Shown here in pieces: positions 1-12,668 of a stretch of DNA of 64,000 nt. Origin of the DNA: Strigops habroptila (lineage: Eukaryota; Chordata; Aves; Psittaciformes; Psittacidae); assembly GCF_004027225.2 (NCBI RefSeq), contig NC_044278.2:56165743-56229742 (forward strand), given 5' to 3'. The translations under genes were made by a program, and so were the position numbers. A model generated the notes under the pieces. The model was not told where the DNA came from. It ran no database searches and saw nothing but the letters and a program-made list of their open reading frames with translations. The stretch's first letter is position 1; each line of letters begins with the position of its first letter.

Positions 1-3000
1 TACCTAATTCTAATGACCCAACTCCCATATCAGATGGTACATCAGGGTCTTCAAAGATCATCCTCCAAGATGTGAAAATAGAACTCAGCCATTTTCCACC
101 CTGGCTAAACCCCCAGAAGAGGGCACATTGTATGCCTGAGAAGGTGCAGCATCTGGCACACGTCTGCTGTGCCTGATGGAGCTCCAGAGCTCCCAGTGGG
201 CTGTGCAGCTTGCCATAACCTCCAGAGTAGTCATGCTTGTGTGAGGCACAATCTGGCCCACAGTTTCAGATCATCCTCTTAATTTAGCAGAAAAAATAAA
301 GAGTGAGTTTTTACTCAGAATGATGTTTTCTTTTGCTAAGGATTATTGCTTTTTAATTATTGTTCTAAGAGAGTAGGTTGTATACATAAGTGTCAATGAA
401 AATGGATTACAAAGAAATATGAATAAAAAATTAATTATGTTACAAGAGCTAAATTAATCTTTTCAGGAGGAAAACTGGTAAAGATGACAGGACATACCAC
501 ATTGAAACGTAGAAGCTGTCAGCTCCATTGATTCCTCTTTCAGGCTAGCATCAATTACAGTGGACTTGTAGCAATTTCATTTATACTGAAGGGATTGTAT
601 TAAGGAGGGAATAAAGGCTGACGAAGTGTGTGTTTTGTTCAATTTGCTACTGTTTTAAAGAACAAGGTTTTAAACTTTCTGAAAGTTATTAGACTGTATG
701 CATTGAATGAAAAGCAAGAAAATTTGTAAAGCATAATATGATGTTGATTTCTAAGGCAAAAAGGAAATCTGGTATAAAGTTCAGCAAAATATAACTTATT
801 TTCTTTATAGACACTTCTACTGAGAGTTTATGTTAATATATAAAGCTGCTGCTAAATGTACAGACCCCTAGTGAAATAGCAAATGTGCGTACAGTTATAA
901 GCACGTATGATCAGGAACACTGGATCAAACCAAAACATCCTACTTAGTGATTCCCCATAGAAACTTCAGGAAAGTGAGTAAGAAGAGGGCAAGTACTTCC
1001 AGAGCCACAAAAAGAGAGGGCAGTTCCCTTGTGCTTAGCAGCAACGGAGGGTTGAAAAGGCTGTGAGAGGATCCAGCCTCACAGTCCTTCCCACTGCAGT
1101 CCCAGTCTCTGGGTCTCCATCAGAGTCCCCACACTGCCTGATGTCCACATGCTGAAATTTTAAGGGGCTTGGGAGGGTGAAAAATAAAATAAAAAGGAAA
1201 AGGCAGGTAGTTTGGGAGTCATGAGAAACTTTCTGGTGGTAGAGGAATTAGTATCTTATTTGCTCAAGGGCCAAAATCACATTCCCTGGCACCCAGCATT
1301 CAGTGGGAAGTCAACTCCTCCCTAACTCCCAAGTTCCAGCAATCTGCAGTAGAGATTTAAAAGTTAATCTGTATTTAATCATATATAATAACTCTATAAA
1401 TAAGTTATGCATGCCAAAATGAAGGTTATTAGGATGTCTGAAATACTGTAAAATGGATGTCTACTTGATTTATTTTGTCTAAAGCACTGTTGAATGTACA
1501 GCTGCTTTCAATAGTGGGAAAATACTGTTCACATTTCCTAGAAGTTACAACGAAGCATTGCGTATTGTGAGACAACATTCTCTTACTTAGCTGCCAGGAA
1601 AATCTTAAAACCAGGACTCATTGCATGACATTGATAAATGATTGAATTCCACAATGTTTGCCCCATACTCCTCAAGTGTTTTTTTTAAATGGAGATGAGT
1701 AACTGCTCACTTCTCTGAGATTTCAGATGCCCCAATTTTACATTGTATAATATATATACACAACATTTGAGAACTTTGAAAGAAAACCACCAAATATAGT
1801 TAAAAATCATATTAGAGCCTTTTAGCCAGTTTGCATGCATAGTACAATTTATAAAGATGATGATGAATAAAGCCAGGCAATTTGGAGACTTTAGTGGATG
1901 GGTAAACAGTGAATGAATATAAATAAATAAAGGGTTATGAATAGACATTTTTTGTTGTTGTTTACTGACAATAGAAAAGTATTTCAGGCTTATTCAAACC
2001 TGTTTATAAAATTCTTGATAAGCTTAAGTGTTGAAATGTGTGCTTTGGATTTCAGCAGTCTTTTTTCAGACTTAAGTACTTCACAGTATTTCAAAATAAA
2101 GATGGAGGAATTTCAAACCATCATTTAAATAAAAATATCTAAACCATTTCATTCTTTAAAAATCAATGTTTGCTTTTCTAGCAAAGTCAAAAGTAGAGCT
2201 GAGAATATTCCAGTGTCACTGGATGTTCATTGCATTAAAAAAAAATGAAAAAATGTTAGCTGCTAAAGTTCCACTGAGTCCTATTAAAAGCACTAAATTA
2301 GAATAAAGGACTACTGCTACAGATGGTGGGATGTCCCAATATATACAGAACAGTTTAAGTGTACATATTCACATCTGAAAAACCTGTAAAATAAAAATGG
2401 TGTTCTTCTGATTCATTTTTAAAGCAAAGAACGTTTCCATGTTTTCCAATTCATAGAACATTTCCAATTTTTCATATGCTGCCATGACTATTTAACTACA
2501 CTTTGCAGTTCTCTCACCCTCATACTGGAGTAGGGAAAACGCAGAGATGCATACGCTCTGTTACCAGCTTGTTTCTCTTTTAAATCAAAACTTCTGAATG
2601 TTAAAGAAGAGTTGTGGATAAAAGAAAATACAGCTTGAGGCTATGATATAATGCACTTAAAGGTCCCAAAGGCAATATTCTTAACATCTACAACCAAATT
2701 TGAAACATAACCTAGGAATGTAAATGTTAGGGCTGGGCTCTTAAATTCAAGTTTCCTGACACACTGCGGGCTGTCAGCCTTTGAATTTATAGAGACTTCC
2801 TATCTAAAGAACCAAAAGAACTAAAGATCACTGAGAAGAATTATTTTGTTCTGTACTTACAAAGCAGTACCTATGAGAAAGTATTACCATGTGTGTATCC
2901 AGGTGATTATTTCATCTGATCATACATGTTTTCATCATCTTAAAATTGTTTTTCCATGCATAATTTGGAGACTAGTTTTGTCAGTACAAGTGTGTGTCAG

Positions 3001-4389
3001 TGGGATTCCTAACCCTATTTTGTGTATTTGTGTATAACAATATATACAGTAACGAGATCTAGAACGGATCAAGAACTTACTCTTCCTCATGATATTTTTT
3101 CAAATACCCTGTCTATTTTTTTTCTTTCAGAACATTATTTTTAAAACAAAACAAAAGAAAGTGGGTTTTTGTGGATTGGTGAATACCTACAAAATCCAAG
3201 GAGAAAACTGAAACCCTAACTTCTTTAAAGACTAAGAGCACCTTAAAATTTTTGCAGTAAAAGTACCTGAGGAGTACTTAGTGAATCCTGTCTAATAGAT
3301 GTGCGTATGGACATGGCTACTACACAACAGCACTTAGTTCAGCAACGAGCATGTTAGCAACACCTACTTTCATCCAAAACTGTCATAACGTAGGGTCAGG
3401 GTGACCTCTGCATTTTGTAACATGGGTCATTGAATAACATATACAGTGTCCACTAACATGCCAGCATGAGAACTCAAGGCTCTCTTCTGCCTCCATGTAA
3501 CTTTGTGTGGAAAACTTAAATCCCTCTGTGGAGAGCTGGCCTTTTCAGTCATGAGCCTTTCAGAAGTGGCATCAACTATTTTTCAGTAATTCATTTTTAT
3601 TTTACCCAGACTATAAACTTTCATTCTAAAAATGAAAAAAACCCAAAAAACCTTAAAAGAATAAAAAGGAATTGAAGAGCCTGAGAGAGTAGGCTTTGTT
3701 CTAAATCATAATTTCTCCTGCCACCGAAGTTGAAATGCACTCCAATATATGTCAAAAGTGCCAAATCCTTGCATCAAGAAGTAAATCTCATGTCTTTTAT
3801 AATATGGACACACTTGTCAAACATATTTTCTGGTCTGTGAAAGTGTAAGGAGTTTTTTAGTATTGGATTTTATGAGCATTAACCTCATCTGCAATTTTTT
3901 GTTTCTGAAAAAAAAATGCGTATTTTACAACAGCCCTCTAATAGCTCAGAAGGGTTAGAAGGGAAACTGGCAAACTTTATCACACTGGCATGTATGCAAG
4001 TACTTCAGGGAACTGAAGAATGGAAATTAAAAATATGCAACTGAATGAATTTCTGAAGGAGGAGAAGCAAAATCAGTGGTTTATTTGTGAAGAGTGTAGT
4101 AATGAAAACAACAGGACAGTTTAAGATGTGAAAATTGTTTTACTACTGGGTCACAGTAAACCAGAAATATGCATTTCTGATTGCACTGAACATTGATTCC
4201 CATGCTGAATCAAGGCAAAGTTGCGTCTAGTTTACTGTCCTGCCTCTGACCATGGGCATTAGCACATACTTTGGGAGGAGCATAAGAAATAGGACAGACT
4301 GAAAGCAATTCTTCACCATGTATAACCTTTCAGTTTCAAGCAGCCTGAGGTTTATGTACTTCCTCAGCCAGAGAGTGCATTCACAGCAT
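1..4389. other. Intergenic DNA upstream of GABRB3, no gene seen
   Basis: AT-rich sequence in which every reading frame is short (under about 90 codons) and none resembles a known protein. I see no exon with credible splice sites, no RNA gene and no recognisable young repeat. It probably belongs to the interval between GABRB3 and a divergent GABRA5 gene, an inference from conserved amniote gene order and not from anything visible here. Confidence 0.6.
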
Positions 4390-4925
4390 TGATTTTAATA
4401 GCCACTGATGGAGCTCCTTTTCATGCATTTGTCAAATGGATTTTTGGGTCCATTTATAACTTTGACCTCCACAGCTTCCTCTGGCAACGAGCTCCACAAT
4501 TTAGTTATGCATTCTGTGAAAACGGACTTCATATTACTCTCTTTAAACTGACCACCTGATCATGTCAGTGCTCCTTTGTTTTTATAGTATGAGCAATAAC
4601 AAATAATCATTTAGCCAGTCTATGACTTTGTATATGTCTATCATATATCTCCTCCCCCAACTGCTTTCCAGACTTAAGAGCGTCAGCCTAAGCCTCTTTC
4701 TTCTTACCAATAACATTTCATACTTCCAATCATCCCTGTAGCTCTTTGCTATACCTAAATCTAGCTCTTAAGCTCTTTGAGATGGAAGAGAACTGAATGA
4801 AGTTTACAAGATGTAGGTAGACCTCAGATTTCTACAATGCTGTACTGACCCTGTTTTGTTCTATTAATTCCCTGATCATTCTTAGCACTTGTTTACCTTT
4901 TTGACCTCTGCTGAGCATGGAGCTG
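4390..4925 (-). mobile_element. Ancient CR1-type LINE fragment, 3' part, reverse strand
   Basis: Read on the + strand, this stretch follows the reverse complement of the old amniote CR1 3' region, as I remember that family. It runs in order through a segment like 'aatagccactgatgg', one like 'cctctggcaacgagctccac', then 'gactttgtatatgtctatca', 'tttccagacttaagagcgtc' and finally 'tgtttacctttttgacctc'. The match is patchy, with many substitutions and small gaps, so the insertion is far older than the three other CR1 copies in this window. It has no open frame. Ends are approximate because divergence hides them. An alternative is another old CR1/L3-like LINE; the family assignment is from memory and would need a masker run. 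Confidence 0.75.
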
Positions 4926-7900
4926 CCTAATATTTTCATATTTGGAAATAGAATGCATTAAAAAGAAAAAGAAAATAAATCCTGTGAACTAAAATAATGG
5001 TATAGAACCTATTGGATTTGAACTAGAACTAGACAACTTTAAGAATATCAGTGATTTAAAATGTGAGTAAACAGGAGTCTACATCTTGATGTATTCTCAC
5101 TTCATCCTTCCTACTTTGCTCTTAAATACCAACAAGCGAGTTTGCAGGCTTACTAATTCATTGTCATGTTTCTGAGCAATGCTAAACTTCCCAACTCTGG
5201 CTGATGCCAAAGGGAGTCAAGACGGGTTAGCCCTCACAGAATTGGACCTGAAAAGTATTGTTCAGGTAACTGTTTATACTATGTGACATTGTCACTTCCA
5301 CACTATTTGTGGAGCTTGATGATAGGAAAAATTAATTTCTAGAGAGGTTATGAAAGATCAAGGATGCTATAATGTCATCATAATTACATGTAACTTGGGC
5401 ATCAGCATTACATAAAAGCATATTGAATGGTTACTTAACATAACATTTGAATAAATCATGTTTAAAATCATGTTCACTGAAACATTTATTTCAGCTAGAG
5501 CCACATAGTTTAAGATTCTCATACATAAACATTTTTGGCATTATTTATGAAAACCTGGCTTGCATCCACTTAATTTATACTTTAAAAAATAAGAGATAGC
5601 TATGTGAATCGTATATTTATAGCAGAAACCTCTATCGTCTGCTGCTCACTGAGGTTTCAGCAGATCTACAATGGTAATTCAGTAACTGTGTCTATAATAT
5701 ACCGGGAGTTTTAAACACAGTTTCCCATTTTCACATTTGGCATTTCATTCTGCACTTTCTTACTTCTCCTGATAGACTTCTAGGTAGTAAAAATAATTCG
5801 TTAGTGCTTATCATGCCACATGACAATGATGACCTTGAATACCTAACCTGGTTAACATGGTTGAACCTCCTAGGAAAAGCGAAAGTGACTCACTGGTGCA
5901 GGTGCCTCACAGCTTCTGAAGTTTCTGGAGGGTTTTCAAGGTGGGTTGAGTGATCTTGGTGTAGAAGCCCAGAAGCAGCTGTTCCAGGAAGGAGGAGTTA
6001 CACCGAGGTTTTGCATCTAGCTGTTGGTTATTGCACCAAAGCCATGTAGTATGGGCTTAATTTGGTCTCTATTGTGTATGTTGGGTCAATGAACAAATGT
6101 ATTTTCTTCACTTCAAGATGAAAAAGGCTCAAACATAGCAAGGTATGAACTCTCTAAGCCTGTGGAGAATTTTAGCATCACGTTGGTTTTATTTCCTGCT
6201 TGTAAATGGTGTGTATGAGGTGTACAGAGCTCTTTCCAGAACAGGAAAAGAAAGTATTTTTTTGTAACAGTGGTATTCCATGTTCATATGCTTTCAGAAT
6301 CTGAAGCTGAAATATTTCACTTTCTTATTGTTACCATTATCTTCCAAGTTATAAACATTAGCCTTTTTATCTATATTTTCATGCTGAATCATTTTGTTAG
6401 ATACGTAACATCAAGAGTACTTGTTAAGCATTCTGTGATTCACTAGCATTGCTTTGCATTCCGGCCTTAATCCAAAAGGGGCTATTACATTTCACTCTCC
6501 TCAAGACTATTTTCAAATTAATATATTTAACTTAATTTCTGCTTTTACATAATCTATTAGGATTTAAAGGTGTGACAGAAAGTCATGATTGTTGTTTAAA
6601 ATTTAACTTACATTTAGGTAAAAGACTCCAGCAATTCCAGAAATATAGTACTAATTTAGTAGCTTTCCAGTTTCCTTGCTGTCAAGTTACCGTTAGCAGA
6701 GATGTTTCATGGAGCTCCAACCTAAAGACATAGAAGACATTATGGGCTGATAAGCTTTTGGAGGGCAATATGCTCAATGTATTGAAGCAGATCTAGCTTT
6801 CCTTCCCATTAAATCACCATGGATGGGGTTTATCTTATGCAGTATTACATACCGAAGTCAGCTGTCTAGCTAGGTATAGGCTATGTTCATAGATATTAGG
6901 TACTTCTGGAGGGTGATTCATCTACACTGTTTGTCTTTTTCAGCCTTTGGAGTTTTGTTCAGTCTTTGGACTTGCTTCCCCCCTCACTGATTATTAAAGC
7001 AGCCCATGGTAGCTGGCTCCAACTTACACATTTACAATTTAAGCTCTGATTCTTACATCATCAAGGAGGAATCCCAACCAGAGACATTCTGAGTCATGGT
7101 ATCATCCAGCAATTGTGCAGGCTTTAAGAAAGCACACAGAGTTCTTATGTTGTAGTTCAGAAAAGTCCTGACATTCCAGTATGGGTTGTTGATGGCATGT
7201 TTTTCTATATTATATTGAGTGAGCCTTCAACAGAGCTTGGACTAAAAAAGGAGAAAAGATGAGTTACTATTTTTGTTACTTTAATAATCCTAAATGCAAA
7301 ACATTAGCTCTTTCTAGCAACAAAAACTCCACCAGCAGCAATACTGAAACCATATGCCCTCCATTTGATTTACCATCAGCGACTGCCTGGCTGCACACAG
7401 AGCCTCTCTGCTTAATAGTGGCTCTAGGCAAGTGCATGTAAAATATTCAAAGCAGTTTTGTTCTTTTATTAAAGTTGTGATAAGGATGCAAAGCATTTTA
7501 ATATGAATTATCAATTATATAATGATATTCATATACAACAAAGTGCTTTTAATATAAGTACTTTTTATGTGGTGCTTTTGTGACAGGGGAATTACTTTTG
7601 TAATACTTTCAGAAGCATGTCTTCTATTGGTGCCAGGCAGACAGCAGCAGTAGGAGACTTCTGTAAGAGATGAACTCCATTTACTCATCATTCACAAGAA
7701 GGCATTTTTCAGTGCAGAGAATTTCAATACAGAGAATTTCAACATCAAGATGTGTCTACATTTTTGTAAGAGAAGAAAAAAAAAAAGAGGAGTGCATTAT
7801 CAGTCTGAATAAAAGCTCATTATGAACCTTCAACATTTAAAAGATTAAATTTGACTCTTTCCTGTTACATTTGCCTAATTTTTTTCCTGATCTCCCTTTG

Positions 7901-10290
7901 CTGTTATCATCTCTCTTCCAAAAAAGAAGCGAAGTTAATTCTATCCTGCCATTGGCATTTTTGCTGATGGATGTCAAAAGTTATAAACACAAGGTGGCCA
8001 TAGCAGATGTTTTGCACTCTTCTGAAAATTTTAATAAACGTATTAACAGAAACTGTTAGTATGTATTTAGATAAGGGGATTGAAAACAGACACTTATTCT
8101 ATCTATATTGTAAATGTTCATTTAGAAGTGGTGCCCTCTTCCACCCATAGCTAATTTGCTATAAATCCCATTATGACAACATGCCAGTTGTCATGCTTAC
8201 AGGGTGAGCTGCATCTGTCTCTCAGGTGTCATTGGCTATGTTTGGGAGCAATGCCCTAAAGGATGACGAAGGCTGAGCATGCTCCATGACTATATATCCA
8301 GCTTTTGCAGATGTAGAGTGCTTGCTGTGATATCTTGCAGCAAGTGGCCATATATGCTTCAGGAAAGAGCCCAGCCGTCTTCTGGTCTCAGGGTTGACCA
8401 TGTGACACTACCCATATGAGATACATGACTATAAACAGAGGATATACTTGGGTCAGCGTTGAGGTTTCAGGTTCTCCTTCTCTGCAATTCCTCCTCTCCT
8501 CTCTCCTTTGCTGAGCTCAAGAAATTACCCCAAGCCTGTAATGAGTCACAGTGGATCAGACAACTAAAAAATGTGGACACCAGACAAAACTGTACTTAAG
8601 AATATCAGTCAAACCAAAAATAGCATGCTCAGGCATGGTTGCAGGCATGTAATACTATGATCTTTAAATCCAGAGCAATGTGGCTTGGGAATCCTGATGC
8701 CTAGAACTATCAAAAGAACAATGTGAAGTTTGGAGTAGGATTCATCTGAAGACTAGATGTAGGTGTCTACATGAGAACTAGGTGCTCCCATTATGTCAAC
8801 AGAGATCTAGTCAACTTTGCTAATAGAGCTTATGTATAGAAAGCTGGAGATCCTTTTCCTGGGTGGAATCTGACTTGAGAGGCTCAGCCCAGTTCCCACA
8901 CTCAAGCATCCTGAGCCACTGGGATGCTCCAACTTATGTCCCTTGGGCTCCAGTGACCTCTCCAGTAGAGAGTGGTACTGGGGAGCATGCTCCCTGACTC
9001 TCTATACAGACACAGCATACACCTTGTGTTGTAACTGACAGCTCTGTGCAGCACCTCAAGCAACTCAGGGCATCTTAAATAGACAAGATGGTGGCATCTA
9101 ACCTGAGCCACACCCAGCCCTACTAGTTCTGCTTTAGATGGGTGGCTATTTCAAGAGGATCCAAGACATGAGAGAGGTCCCACATCTCCCTATCCAGCGC
9201 ACAAGGGCATCGGGCACTCACAATACTCAGCTGTTAACATCCTTTAGCCAGTGCATGTTTAATGTAAAATGCATAACCACTCCAAGAACAGGGACCAAAC
9301 CCAGGATCTACTGTTCCCATGTAAGTAGAGCTTAATGCATCCAAACTCAGGATCATTTACCCCATGCTTTTAGTTGCCACTCTTTAAGTTCTCTAAGCAG
9401 ACAGGTAAAGTAATGCACAGAGACTTAAATCAGGTTGTAAGATACAAATCAATACTTCTTATGGAGTGCCCCTTACATTCATCACGCCTTCTCAGAAACT
9501 ACTTAGCTAAAACTTGCATTTTATTGCTGATTCCAGCAAAGCCAACACATTTCAGACAACATCTCCTCTTGCTCTCCCTTAAATCAGCAGCACTATTTCA
9601 GAAGAGTCCTTTGTTCCCACATGTTTTGAAAGAGTCCACCAAAAAAAAAAAAAAAAAATCAGGAAAAAAATCTCTGGGGTTTTTTTATTAGTTAAAAAAA
9701 GCAAAATGTATTCTGCAAAGTCACAGGAATTTCAATTGAAAAAGCTTGAAAATATAGTCTTAAGTTTCAAATTTTCAATATGCCTTTTTTTATATGAACC
9801 TCAGTGTTTTAAACACAAATAAAAGTATTCAAAACATCAGAGATAAAATATCTAATTTTACATTGCATTAGATTTCATTGTATTTTTAGTTTGGCTTGTA
9901 AAAAATAACGAAATAACTGAATTGGATAATGTTCACCTGGATCAATTAGAAACCTTTTCTAAAAATTATTCACATAGCTCTATCGAAACCATATTGTTAA
10001 CATTGTATTTTTCACAAAAGCAGTGACTATTTTTTTCCTTTTTCATTTCTTGGCAACAGAGTCATGGATCTATAATTAAAATCCCACTTAGACAATTTCC
10101 AAAAGATTATTACAATCTTGTCATGTCAGGGGTTGAACAAGTCAATTTATAGATTTTATTTTTAATTTTTCTTCCCATCCCTACATTGGTTCTACAACGA
10201 TGGTCTGAAAACCTTCAAAGCTGTAAACTGTTTTGCTTTGGAAATTAACACAGGGCATGCAAATAATATTCTCTCTTCCTCTCTTTTTAG
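4926..10290. other. Intergenic DNA, no gene seen
   Basis: AT-rich non-coding DNA. Frames at 7259-7441, 8902-9111 and 9374-9691 are short, lack recognisable domains and have no supporting splice context, so I treat them as chance. There is an A18 homopolymer at 9641-9658, an A-rich stretch at 7775-7790 and a small direct repeat of a 13-mer (cagagaatttcaa type) at about 7714-7742. Confidence 0.6.
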
Positions 10291-10338
10291 GAATGCAGTT
10301 GAAGAAAACAAAAAACTATATGCAATTTATGACACAAG
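10291..10338 (+). other. Candidate 48-nt internal exon of unknown gene
   Basis: A strong polypyrimidine tract and acceptor (ctctcttcctctctttttag, ending at 10290) is followed 48 nt later by a near-consensus donor (acaag then gtgagt, GT at 10339-10340). One frame is open across the segment and reads NAVEENKKLYAIYDT with one leading and two trailing bases. That gives the same phase at both ends and would join in frame to GABRB3 exon 2. I do not recognise the peptide. It could be an alternative upstream exon of GABRB3, an exon of a non-coding transcript, or a chance pairing of splice sites. It lies 8.9 kb before the GABRB3 start codon. No partner exon is visible. Confidence 0.3.
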
Positions 10339-12668
10339 GTGAGTAATAAAAATTATTTTTAAAAGGTGATTATATGTAAATGAATGCTAACTCTTTAAAA
10401 TGTTAAAAATATTATTAACATCTATTTAAAAGTATAATCTTTAAATTAAGGCACAGTGACAAAGATTTTACATTATCATACACTGAATTGTGCATCTACC
10501 TACTTACGATTCCCCTTTATAGACAGTGGTTTTGCTTTGTACACAGTGCATACAACAAAGAAATGTAGTTACACAACCAGCTTAATCTACATGTTATTTC
10601 ACTGAGAGAATATGGCCCATAATCCTGATCTGTGTATTGTCAGCTTAACCGTGGCTGCTTCTGATGCTACTGTTTGGGGAATGAGAGCGAAGGGCTAGCT
10701 GGCACAGCCTTGGGTGAAGAGGGTGCATTAAAAAAGACTAAAGGGCACTTCCACCATCAGAGCACTGGGTCTTGGCAGTGCATGGCTTGGATATAGCCTC
10801 TATATAAACACACCTCCACACTGTCCACACTCTGAAGCATTTCCTTTCCCCTCATCCTTCATGGACTCTTTCCAGTTAAGGACACTCCTTAGCATAAGTA
10901 AAAAACCTGCTCAAAGAATAAGAGCAAGACATACATTGACTTTCACCTTATTGCACCCGTAGCTTTTTCTTTGCTATCAGGATTGATGCCAAATAATTTC
11001 ATTGCACTTCCTTCTCATTGCATATACTTTTTTATGTGGGAGAGTTTACGTGTATGGAAATAGCTTGATTCCCCCTCCCCCCCAACTGTTTATTCTTTGT
11101 CTTTCTACTTTTCTGCTGTTAAAATTCAAACGGACATTTGATGAAAGTGTCAGGAACCAACATCTCTTGATGTTTTAGCTAGTCAGTCCTTATACAGATG
11201 CACCAGTTAGTTAGGATCTTGACTAGATCTTCTTTTAAATATATTTAATACTAAATATAAGCAATTCAAACAACTCACGCTTGTCTTCTTCACTGTGTAT
11301 AATCTCCTGCACAATGAGGCTTGGGTCATGATTTGGAATTCTGGCTATTGTAGTAAAAAAATGTAGTAAAAAAGTGCCTAAACAATAATTGTTTCAAATG
11401 AGGCAAAGATATTGATAAATACCAAAACACAGAGAAATGCACTATATCCTTTTATTTTTATCTAAACTTAAAGAAAAAAGGTAACTGCTGCATACTGTTA
11501 TATCAAGAATAATGTGCTTCCAACTCAAGTAGAAACTCTTAACAAAAAAGTGCTATGTAAAATAGCTTTTCCTCAACTGCAGTTAGAGTTTAAATAAAAA
11601 AACCAAAAAAATACCAGCTCACTTACTAGTCTGTTTTTCTAAAGAGACTGCATTTTCATCAGGACAGAGACTTAAAGAATAGTACTTCTAAAGCACCACA
11701 GGCTTCTCTAATGTATTTGTGTTATTTCAGTGCATAATCATCTATCTTCATGATGAAAAAATGTGAGTTATAAAGAGCCTTTATTATTTCTTCCTCTGCA
11801 AAAGTGTCAATGGATTTTTATTTTGATGTGTCTGACTTGTTATGTGCATAATCCAGACGTTTTGCTGCATAAGGAATGTAATATTGCAGAAATAATCTTT
11901 TAAATTCATTCAGATAATGCACATTTTTGTTCTATTTTCTTGAGTATGAAGAAAAATAACCATTTGAAAATTAAATAACAGTTCAAAACAATTTGGGTCA
12001 AGCCTCTTATTAAAGGCAAATTTGTCACCATTACTCATATCGATTAATGCCTTATTCTTTATGTGGCCCACTGAAACATTCAGATCTCCACTACATCAGA
12101 ACTGTTGACATAATAACATTAGTATTTCTGTATAATTAAACAAAACCCCACAAATAATGCAACCAGAGCAAACAGGTTCATGAAACACTGTTTGCAATCT
12201 GCCTGACAGAAATAGGGACGATGAGTATAAACCTGTTGTCAGTTATAAACTCAGCATAAACTATTGAGTATTGCTCAACATCAGCAAATATTACATATGC
12301 TTTCTGATAAATGCACATAGTAGATAAATATTGTTTTCCCCACATAGTATGTCCAACAACCACTGCTCATTATTTGGAGAGGCAAAACACAGTGTATGAA
12401 ACCGTCAAAGTGCAGAATGAAACTGACAAAGTGCAGAGTATTCATCAAGCCCTATGTCATGCATCTACTCCCCAGCATCCTCCGGTCACTCTAAAACTCT
12501 TCTTCTGCTGAGATAGGACAGAAAGTAAGAAAGTTGAGCTTTCTGAAGGAAATATTAAGTTTCTGTTAAATGGTATTTCAGCAAAAATGATCCTCAAGTT
12601 TTGATTTCATAAAGTAAAAAAGAAGTCAGGCTTGGGGGAAAAAAAAGGAAGAAAAAAAAGATAAAAAA
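10339..12668. other. Intergenic DNA, no gene seen
   Basis: AT-rich, with no frame or RNA structure I can support. An A-rich run at about 12636-12668 immediately precedes the CR1 insertion. Frames at 12178-12363 (-) and 12311-12511 (+) overlap on opposite strands and look like chance. Confidence 0.6.

Noticed and set aside
9374..9691. 105-codon frame ending in a lysine run
   Set aside because: The lysines come from an A18 homopolymer. There is no recognisable domain, start context or splice support.
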